Translations under genes and position numbers: made by a program | Part shown: positions 1 through 4,998 of the stretch, one piece after another | Numbering within the stretch: position 1 is the first letter of the stretch | Layout of the letters: each line of letters opens with the position of its first letter | Assembly: GCA_964617105.1 (NCBI GenBank) | Contig: CAZTWC010000222.1 | Coordinates: 1 to 6,467 of the forward strand | DNA length: 6,467 nt | Direction of reading: 5' to 3' | From: CAZTWC01 sp964617105 [NCBI: uncultured Myxococcia bacterium] | GTDB lineage: Bacteria; CAZTWC01 | Notes under the pieces: model-generated | What the model was told of the DNA's origin: nothing | The model's database searches: none | The model's input: the letters and a program-made list of their open reading frames with translations, nothing else

Positions 1-1
1 C

Positions 2-106
2 CGGATGGTAAAAGATCATCGCACCAAAATCGATGTGGGTAATGTGGATGCTGTTTTGGATGGGGAGTTGGATCGGTTTATAAAGCAGTATCTGATTAGC
101 AACTAG
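2..106 (+). CDS. prfB: Peptide chain release factor 2, C-terminal end (partial)
   Basis: The frame open from the left edge gives 34 residues and then TAG. The segment starting MVKDHRT, followed by a GN-V-DG core and an F-I-x-x-Y-L ending, matches the very conserved C-terminus of bacterial RF2, which reads UGA and UAA stop codons and releases the finished peptide at the ribosome. The start, the GGQ catalytic loop, the stop-codon recognition motif and any programmed frameshift site lie outside the window. The gene faces the surface-protein gene tail to tail, with 43 bases between the two stop codons and a terminator-like structure in that gap. RF1 has a different C-terminal tail, so RF2 is preferred. 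The identification rests on a short but characteristic stretch. Confidence 0.85.
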   Translation, partial: RMVKDHRTKIDVGNVDAVLDGELDRFIKQYLISN

Positions 107-121
107 AATTCGGATGCATCT

Positions 122-167
122 TCACCAGCGGACGCCGCAGGTGATCCCTTTAGGGATGTGTTTTTTT
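122..167 (+). terminator. Rho-independent terminator of prfB, two hairpins plus T7
   Basis: Sixteen bases after the prfB stop begins a hairpin at 122-144: TCACC pairs with GGTGA and GCGG with CCGC, separated by one A-A mismatch, with a 3-base loop ACG. A second hairpin follows at 144-157 (ATCCC, loop TTTA, GGGAT), then GTG and seven T at 161-167. This is the normal order for a plus-strand intrinsic terminator. The second stem and the T tract lie inside the stop codon and last codons of the opposing surface-protein gene. On the minus strand the first hairpin comes after that gene's stop but is not followed by a T tract, so bidirectional action is uncertain. Confidence 0.7.
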
Positions 168-2600
168 ACGGTTCAGGATAACTCTCATTAAACTGAATAG
201 TATCATCAATAGGGCCAATGAAACTATTTGACCGTAGTTGTTTGAGGTGGCTACTGGGTTGAAAGCGCAGCCCGATTCTGTCATGGCTATACCATTGCCG
301 TTATAAATTTGACCTTGACCATCATGCTCCTCACTCTCAGATCCACTTTGACCAGGGGAAGTGTTTTCATTGTCATCACCAGGATTGTCGTTGTCGGTGC
401 CGGTAGAGCCGCCGGTATTGCCTTGGCTGTTGTTTTCTTCCTCTTCGCCGTTGTTTTTGCCGCCACTTCCTCCGCTCTCGCTATTGCTGTTGTTATCGGG
501 GTGGTAATCAGCGCATTGACCCAAAAGACATTTGTCACCCATAGGGCAGTTGATACGGCGGCAGATTTCGTCACTACATTTTCCCAAATGGCAGATTTTA
601 CCGGCATCACAGGTGATGTCCATACACAGGTCTACCGAACATTCTCCGTTTATACAGACCTGGTGACTGCGGCAGGTGACATTGGCACACTTGTCTTCAA
701 GGCAACTACCATCCTGGCATTTGAAACCTTTCAGGCAATTGACATCGGTGCAGGACTTAATACACTGTCCATCACGGCAGAATTCACCTGCCTGGCAAGT
801 AACACTATAACAGAGGTCTTGTTGGCAAGTTCCGATTTCCCCATCTTTTTCGCCTGGTATGCAGACTTCTCCCACAGGGCAGTCTTTATCAGGTGAAAAA
901 CAATCTTTGTCTATACATTTTCCCAGGCGGCATTCCTGGCTTGGCAAGCAGATAAAACTCATGTTATCGCAGGGGTCTAGGCATTTACCGTTGGCACATA
1001 TTTTTCCCTTTGGACAGGCGATTCCACAGCAGGGATCTTTAACACAGTAATTATTGACGCAAAAGAAACCATTGCCACATTCCCCCCGGAAACAGGGCAT
1101 GACACATGAACCACAGAGGCAGACCGCCCCCGGGCCGTTGCAACTATCAACTTCATCCACCGCTAAATCACAGTCATCATCCTTGCCGTTACACACCTCC
1201 GGCGGAACTGGTGCAGCATTGCAAGCGGACCACTGGCCATTTTTGCACACGCTCTGACCGGCATTGCAGGCGTTGGAACAGTCTTTCATCAACTCTTCGT
1301 CAACCTGGCCATCGCAATCATCGTCAATATTATTGCATTTTTCCGGTGCCGGAATGCTGCCCATCACATTACAAACAGTCCCCTTATGGTCGGGGCTGCA
1401 AATCTTCTGGCCACTGGCTGCGCAAGCGCCAATACCTGAGGCACAGGTTTCACCCAGATCAAAACCATTGTCGGTTTGTCCGTCACAATCGTTGTCCTTG
1501 TTGTCGCAGATCTCTTTTTCTGGCTCTATTTTTGGGGCATCACAGGTAATTTTACTTTGATCATTTGAACAGGCCATGACCCCAGAAGAAGTACATTCAC
1601 CATCGCCGATTTGACAGGTATCATCCAGGCCGTCAAAATTTTCATCAACCTGTCCGTCACAGTTATTGTCAAGATTGTCGCACACCTCTTTTTCTGGTTC
1701 TATTTTTGGGGCATCACAGATTACGCTGTGCTGGTCGGCCGAACACACCTTTGTTCCGGTAGCCGCACAAATTCCCTGGCCTTGATGGCAGGTATCGCCA
1801 AGACCGTCAAATCCTTCGTCCACCTGTCCGTCACAATTATTATCTTTGCCATCGCATAACTCTTTTGTAGATATTTGGGCAATGGTATCCAGGGCGATCT
1901 CTATTTCAGAGGCGTTGTTGGCGTGGTAAAATTTGCTCCCACTACTCTTGGCTGTTCCTCCAGCCTGCACCATCTGGGTGAGGGTATTGGTGTCAACAAA
2001 GTCGCCAAAGCCAACCACGTATGTGTTTATTCCCTTGCTTTTAAGGGAAACAACCTGGCTGATAAGATCATTTTTCGTTCCACAATTTTCTTGGCCATCG
2101 GTGATTAACATTACAAAATTTCTACGGTTTGCATCCTTTAGAGGGGGATAATTGTTAGCAGAGTGTATGGCGGCGCCAATAGGGGTATGTGTGCCATCAG
2201 ACGAGGTGTTCAGGTGGTTGATAATATCGTTGGCCTTGTTATCGCCAATATCAACTTTAATCTTTTCCGCGCTGCATTCTGGTGGAGTGGAGCAGAACAG
2301 TCCAAAAAAAGTGCATTTTTTATCCTCCTTTTTAGGGAACATCAGCAAGCCGAAACGGATGGGATTTTTACTTCCCGGTTGGCCATGGGCGTTGACTATA
2401 CCAGTGATGGCTCTTTTGGCGGCATTCCACTTGGTGATCCCACCGATATTCTGTTCCATACTGCCGGAACGATCCAGCACTATTATTATATTAGGAGAGG
2501 AGCAGGCGGTGGTATTGGCCCAGGAGTTTTTTAGCCAACCAGCCAGTGCCAAAGATACTATAGCGGATAAAATGGTTGTGGAGATAATTTTCCTCAACAT
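150..2600 (-). CDS. Secreted VWA / MopE-repeat / Cys-rich repeat surface protein
   Basis: This is a predicted 816-residue exported protein. The ATG at 2600 is chosen because AAGGGG lies 6 bases upstream and the product begins directly with a signal peptide (K/R at 3-4, hydrophobic 5-21, possible cleavage after SWA at 26-28). The longer frame would start at a TTG (2654) with no Shine-Dalgarno, almost at the predicted transcription start. Domains in order: von Willebrand A, about 36-243, with a complete MIDAS site (D43-x-S45-x-S47, T139 in the TPIG context, D168 in ITDG); five MopE-type repeats beginning at C249, C307, C365, C422 and C470; nine Cys-rich units, 503-696; a Gly/Asn/Ser/Glu/Asp linker, about 702-770; and a C-terminal anchor, 777-816. 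VWA domains with an intact MIDAS usually bind a protein ligand through a divalent metal, so adhesion or surface binding is the likely role. The ligand is unknown. The gene stands alone, with its own promoter upstream. It is not a MopE orthologue; only the repeat motif is shared. Confidence 0.88.
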   Translation of the reverse strand: MLRKIISTTILSAIVSLALAGWLKNSWANTTACSSPNIIIVLDRSGSMEQNIGGITKWNAAKRAITGIVNAHGQPGSKNPIRFGLLMFPKKEDKKCTFFGLFCSTPPECSAEKIKVDIGDNKANDIINHLNTSSDGTHTPIGAAIHSANNYPPLKDANRRNFVMLITDGQENCGTKNDLISQVVSLKSKGINTYVVGFGDFVDTNTLTQMVQAGGTAKSSGSKFYHANNASEIEIALDTIAQISTKELCDGKDNNCDGQVDEGFDGLGDTCHQGQGICAATGTKVCSADQHSVICDAPKIEPEKEVCDNLDNNCDGQVDENFDGLDDTCQIGDGECTSSGVMACSNDQSKITCDAPKIEPEKEICDNKDNDCDGQTDNGFDLGETCASGIGACAASGQKICSPDHKGTVCNVMGSIPAPEKCNNIDDDCDGQVDEELMKDCSNACNAGQSVCKNGQWSACNAAPVPPEVCNGKDDDCDLAVDEVDSCNGPGAVCLCGSCVMPCFRGECGNGFFCVNNYCVKDPCCGIACPKGKICANGKCLDPCDNMSFICLPSQECRLGKCIDKDCFSPDKDCPVGEVCIPGEKDGEIGTCQQDLCYSVTCQAGEFCRDGQCIKSCTDVNCLKGFKCQDGSCLEDKCANVTCRSHQVCINGECSVDLCMDITCDAGKICHLGKCSDEICRRINCPMGDKCLLGQCADYHPDNNSNSESGGSGGKNNGEEEENNSQGNTGGSTGTDNDNPGDDNENTSPGQSGSESEEHDGQGQIYNGNGIAMTESGCAFNPVATSNNYGQIVSLALLMILFSLMRVILNRKKTHP
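153..272 (-). other. C-terminal anchor / sorting-type signal of the surface protein
   Basis: After the low-complexity linker, residues 777-816 contain a Gly-Cys (G777-C778), a hydrophobic segment at about 792-809 interrupted by R806, and a basic tail with R811, K812 and K813. A short Cys-containing motif, then one membrane span, then a basic cluster at the extreme C-terminus is the layout of MYXO-CTERM-like protein-sorting signals, where an intramembrane protease removes the tail and the Cys can be linked to the envelope. The motif does not match any named subtype that I can recall exactly. A plain C-terminal membrane anchor is the alternative. Confidence 0.55.
513..1094 (-). repeat. Nine tandem Cys-rich units, C-x4-C-x5-C-x4-C
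   Basis: Residues 503-696 hold nine units of four cysteines: 503-519, 524-540, 544-562, 567-592, 597-613, 617-633, 638-654, 659-675 and 680-696. Seven follow C-x4-C-x5-C-x4-C exactly. The third and fourth have wider first gaps (x6), and the fourth also has an 11-residue last gap. The last five units begin 20-21 residues apart. The consensus inside a unit is C-x-x-[VI]-x-C-x-x-G-x-x-C-x-x-G-x-C. This looks like a small disulfide-bonded stalk module of the kind found in deltaproteobacterial surface proteins; I do not assign it to EGF, whose cysteine spacing differs. Confidence 0.8.
1146..1856 (-). repeat. Five MopE-type metal-binding repeats, three on a ~174-bp period
   Basis: The core C-[DN]-x-x-D-[ND]-[ND]-C-D-x-x-[VT]-D-[EN] occurs five times, at residues 249, 307, 365, 422 and 470, so unit lengths are 58, 58, 57 and 48 residues. 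The first four cores read CDG at positions 8-10; the fifth reads CDL. Every unit carries six cysteines; in the first three the spacing is nearly constant (x6, x13-14, x6, x7, x8 between them). The Pfam family 'putative metal-binding motif' (PF11617), named from MopE, has this core. The Asp-rich loop also resembles calcium loops of thrombospondin type 3 repeats. The first units remain alike as DNA: 1686-1719 and 1512-1545 differ at one base in 34, at an offset of 174, which suggests fairly recent tandem duplication. Confidence 0.85.
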
Positions 2601-2606
2601 GATTTT

Positions 2607-2612
2607 CCCCTT
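2607..2612 (-). promoter_or_regulatory. Ribosome binding site fixing the surface-protein start
   Basis: On the minus strand AAGGGG ends 6 bases before the ATG at 2600. No comparable site precedes the upstream TTG at 2654, so this decides the start and places the signal peptide at the N-terminus. Confidence 0.75.
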
Positions 2613-2666
2613 AATAGAAGTAAATATTAGGACGGTAACTGCTATTTTTTCCAATTATAAAATATT

Positions 2667-2695
2667 ATTATCGATACTTTATAATAATTAGACAA
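2667..2695 (-). promoter_or_regulatory. Sigma-70-type promoter for the surface-protein gene
   Basis: On the minus strand TTGTCT (2690-2695, 4 of 6 consensus) is followed after 17 bases by GATAAT (2667-2672, 5 of 6). Transcription would begin near 2660 and leave a leader of about 60 bases before the ATG at 2600. A second TATAAT at 2654-2659 has no good -35 at normal spacing. The region is AT-rich, so chance matches are possible. Confidence 0.5.
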
Positions 2696-2785
2696 AAGTG
2701 TAAATAGGTAGAATGATGGATATAGGATATTGAACTCCAAGATTAACCAGATTCCTTCCCCTGGGTCGTTGCCAATTTAGGAATC

Positions 2786-2813
2786 AGAGGAGAAGATTAT
2801 GCATAAAAATTGA
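2786..2813 (+). other. Strong ribosome binding site with a four-codon frame (MHKN)
   Basis: AGAGGAGAAG at 2786-2795 is a near-ideal Shine-Dalgarno sequence and lies a few bases before ATG at 2799. The frame stops at TGA after only four codons (M-H-K-N). Its stop overlaps the TTGACA hexamer at 2810. Neither shift of frame joins it to the downstream hydrolase. It may be a minimal leader frame, a relic of a lost gene start, or chance. If the hydrolase promoter is the TTGACA one, this site would not be in that transcript. Confidence 0.3.
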
Positions 2814-2846
2814 CACTCAGATAATTATATGATATTACTATATAAT
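2810..2846 (+). promoter_or_regulatory. Candidate promoter for the hydrolase-folC pair
   Basis: A perfect -35 hexamer TTGACA lies at 2810-2815. At the standard 17-base spacing the -10 would be TATTAC (2833-2838, 4 of 6). A perfect TATAAT lies at 2841-2846, but 25 bases away, too far to pair with this -35. Either element could be the one in use. The resulting leader would be about 35-45 bases before the ATG at 2889. Confidence 0.4.
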
Positions 2847-2888
2847 CAATGTAGATGATCTCCAAACCTCTCAGATGAGTAAGAATAG

Positions 2889-3653
2889 ATGCAACTCAAA
2901 ATACTCGGATGTTACGGCGGCGAGGCTATTGGCTGTAATTCTCCCGCTTTTTTACTCGACAACAATATTGCCCTGGACGCTGGAGGCCTGTCCTCTACCT
3001 TGAGCCTTGACCAGCAACTCCAAATCGACCATATCTTTATCACCCATGCTCATATGGATCACATTAAAGATTTGACTTTACTGGCTGATAACGTAGTGGA
3101 TAAGCGAAAGAGATCAGTTGAAGTTTACGCCAGCATTGAAACCATTAAAAATCTGAAAACTCATCTGTTCAACAACTGTATTTGGCCCGATTTTTCTGCT
3201 ATCCCATCTTTGAGTAATCCGGCTATCAGGTTTAATCAAATTAATCCCCTGGTCTCTTTAAACATAAATGGATACGAAATATTTTCTGTGCCGGTGAATC
3301 ATCCCATAAATGCAGTGGGGTTTATCATGCAAAGCGCTTCTGGCTCCCTGGCATACAGTGGTGACACTGGACCTACCGATCTTTTTTGGCAGGAGATTAA
3401 TCAGTTAAAAGATTTAAAGGCTATTATTGTTGAAACCTCTTTTCCCGATAGGTTTGAAGAGTTGGCTGAGGTTAGCGGTCATTTAACCCCCAGATCTCTG
3501 CAAAGAGAGTTGAACAAAATTTTGTGCAGGGATATCCCTATTATGATTTTTCATCAAAAACCAGCATTTATCGATGAGATAAAAAAAGAGATTGCCAAAA
3601 TTAAAAAATGGAATATTATTGTCCTCGAACAATCCACCACCTACGACCTGTGA
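2889..3653 (+). CDS. MBL-fold hydrolase, class II cyclic-nucleotide phosphodiesterase-like
   Basis: A 254-residue cytoplasmic protein with no signal peptide. It has the metallo-beta-lactamase signature H53-x-H55-x-D57-H58 in the context THAHMDH. Further likely metal ligands are H138 (VNHP), D159 (SGDTGP) and H198 (SGHLTP), and H222 sits in a FHQKP context. The run from VNHP through YSGDTGPTD, IVETSFPD and SGHLTP is characteristic of class II cAMP phosphodiesterases (PF02112 type), which hydrolyse 3',5'-cyclic nucleotides. Related bacterial proteins are mostly uncharacterised, so the substrate is inferred. The start is fixed: TAG directly precedes the ATG in frame. The Shine-Dalgarno is poor (only GAG nearby). 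folC follows 31 bases downstream on the same strand, so co-transcription is likely. All metal ligands appear intact, so the enzyme should be active. Confidence 0.82.
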   Translation: MQLKILGCYGGEAIGCNSPAFLLDNNIALDAGGLSSTLSLDQQLQIDHIFITHAHMDHIKDLTLLADNVVDKRKRSVEVYASIETIKNLKTHLFNNCIWPDFSAIPSLSNPAIRFNQINPLVSLNINGYEIFSVPVNHPINAVGFIMQSASGSLAYSGDTGPTDLFWQEINQLKDLKAIIVETSFPDRFEELAEVSGHLTPRSLQRELNKILCRDIPIMIFHQKPAFIDEIKKEIAKIKKWNIIVLEQSTTYDL

Positions 3654-3662
3654 CCATGGTCA
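3651..3662. repeat. 12-bp perfect palindrome at the hydrolase stop codon
   Basis: TGACCATGGTCA is its own reverse complement. It begins with the TGA stop of the hydrolase gene and lies 22 bases before the folC GTG. As RNA it could not form a stable hairpin without a loop, which would reduce the stem to four pairs. It could be a dimeric protein site, or chance. Confidence 0.3.
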
Positions 3663-3684
3663 TAGTTAATTTCAAAAACAAGCA

Positions 3685-4998
3685 GTGAATAAACTTTTAG
3701 AGGAACTTTATTCTTTGAGACGCCTGGGAGTAAGACCGGGTATCCACGCTACTGCCAATGCCCTGGATCTTTTAGACCGTCCGGATCAGCAGTTTCCAAA
3801 AGTATTGGTTTCCGGGACCAATGGAAAAGGTTCAACCCTCACTTTTTTGGCTTCAATCCTGCAAAAGGCTGGATATAAAGTGGGCCGCTTTACTTCACCC
3901 CATCTGGTTGAATACAACGAGAGAATAGTGGTGGGAGATGAACGGATCACTTATCCGGAGGTGGAGGAGTATTATAACCAGGTTAGAGAGGCTTGCCGGC
4001 AATATAATCGCAGCCATCTGGACCAGATAACCCTGACTTTTTTCGAATATACCACGGTAATCGCTCTACTTCATTTTGCCTGGCACAAAATTGATATTGC
4101 GGTTATGGAAATCGGGTTGGGTGGACGGTTAGATGCTACCAATGCTGCGGACCCGATAATGGCGGTAATAACCCCCATCTCTTTTGATCACACCAAATTT
4201 TTGGGAAATTCCCTGACTTCCATTGCCCGAGAAAAGTGCGGGATTCTTCGCCAGAATATACCCGTGATTTCTGGACCCCAGCCTAAAGAGGCCATAGTGC
4301 AGATAGAGTTGGAGTGCAAAAAGAAAAACAATCCCTTTTATTACTATTCTCGAGATTTTAAAGTCACTGAAGGCGGCAATTTAACCTATAGCGATCCAGA
4401 TGGAGAGTTAAATAGGTTGACGTCCGGCCTTAAAGGTGAATTTCAGATAGCCAACATGGCCACCGCTATAAAGGCTGCCCGGGTTTTAAAACAAGAGCAT
4501 AAATATCAAATTGACGATGAACATATCAAGAGAGGATGCCATACAGCCAGATGGCCGGGACGGTTGGAGATAATACAGCACGATCCTCTATTGATACTTG
4601 ACGGTGCTCACAACCTGGCAGCCGCTAAAACCCTGACCACCAGTATTAAGCGGCTATATCCACAAAAAAAGATCAAATTGTTGGTGTCATTTATGCGGGA
4701 TAAAAAGTACCAGGAGATGCTTAAGGAATTATCAGTTTTGACTGATACTATCTATTTGACTCGAATCTCTGATGGCCGGGCTTTGGATTTGGAAATATTG
4801 CTTCAGGAGGCTAGCCAATTATTTACCAGGGTAAAGGCAATTTGTCCCCCTGCCACTGCTTTACAATTGGCTCTGGATGAGGCCCAAAAAGATGATTTGC
4901 TCCTCTGTGCAGGTTCCCTATACCTGGTGGGGGAATTAAGACGTGAATTTATTGATCGTGACTGGCCAGGTTTTCCAGCATCTGATAATAGGGGATAA
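3685..4998 (+). CDS. folC: Folylpolyglutamate synthase / dihydrofolate synthase
   Basis: A 437-residue Mur-ligase-family enzyme that adds glutamate to folates (and, in bifunctional members, to dihydropteroate) using ATP in the cytoplasm. Visible motifs: P-loop SGTNGKGST at 43-51; TSPHL at 70-74 followed by NERI; TFFE at 118-121; E142-I-GLGGR-DATN; DH at 168-169; the EK-C-GI segment with K184, the lysine carbamylated in this family; WPGR; and DGAHN at 306-310 in the C-terminal domain. Length is normal for FolC. The start is GTG; a TAA lies in frame 18 bases upstream with no ATG between, and no clear Shine-Dalgarno is present, so translation may depend on the upstream gene. Two mild oddities are Cys for the usual Ala in the EKAGI motif and Leu for the usual Pro after DGAHN. 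Its last 50 bases overlap the convergent M20 gene. Whether it also has dihydrofolate synthase activity cannot be told by eye. Confidence 0.95.
   Translation: MNKLLEELYSLRRLGVRPGIHATANALDLLDRPDQQFPKVLVSGTNGKGSTLTFLASILQKAGYKVGRFTSPHLVEYNERIVVGDERITYPEVEEYYNQVREACRQYNRSHLDQITLTFFEYTTVIALLHFAWHKIDIAVMEIGLGGRLDATNAADPIMAVITPISFDHTKFLGNSLTSIAREKCGILRQNIPVISGPQPKEAIVQIELECKKKNNPFYYYSRDFKVTEGGNLTYSDPDGELNRLTSGLKGEFQIANMATAIKAARVLKQEHKYQIDDEHIKRGCHTARWPGRLEIIQHDPLLILDGAHNLAAAKTLTTSIKRLYPQKKIKLLVSFMRDKKYQEMLKELSVLTDTIYLTRISDGRALDLEILLQEASQLFTRVKAICPPATALQLALDEAQKDDLLLCAGSLYLVGELRREFIDRDWPGFPASDNRG

Larger units (their letters stand above)
2701..2888. other. Divergent intergenic control region
   Basis: This completes the 288-base gap (2601-2888) between the divergently read surface-protein and hydrolase genes. 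Apart from the promoters and the four-codon frame listed separately, I see a 6-base inverted repeat GATTCC/GGAATC at 2750-2755 and 2780-2785 and a 7-base inverted repeat ATTATAT/ATATAAT at 2824-2830 and 2840-2846. Both are short enough to be chance in DNA of this composition. No conserved RNA fold was recognised. Confidence 0.4.

Noticed and set aside
309-896. A 195-codon open frame on the + strand opposite the surface-protein repeats
   Set aside because: It mirrors the Cys-rich repeats and the linker; Cys, Gly and Asp codons rarely give stops on the other strand. The translation is low-complexity hydrophobic with no domain, and it has no clear ribosome binding site.
2499-2510. A lipobox at C33 of the surface protein (codon 2502-2504)
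   Set aside because: The Cys lies about 12 residues after the hydrophobic core and the preceding residues (NTTA) do not form a lipobox, so signal peptidase I cleavage is more likely.
2601-2654. An 18-residue N-terminal extension of the surface protein from TTG at 2654
   Set aside because: There is no Shine-Dalgarno, it begins at about the predicted transcription start, and it would put extra residues before an otherwise normal signal peptide.
2152-2691. A 179-codon + strand frame antisense to the VWA domain and signal peptide
   Set aside because: It is a shadow of the convincingly coding minus-strand VWA domain and runs through that gene's promoter region; no domain is recognisable.
2875-3003. 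A 42-codon frame starting at ATG 2875, overlapping the start of the hydrolase
   Set aside because: It is out of frame with the well-supported hydrolase, ends quickly, and its translation shows no domain.
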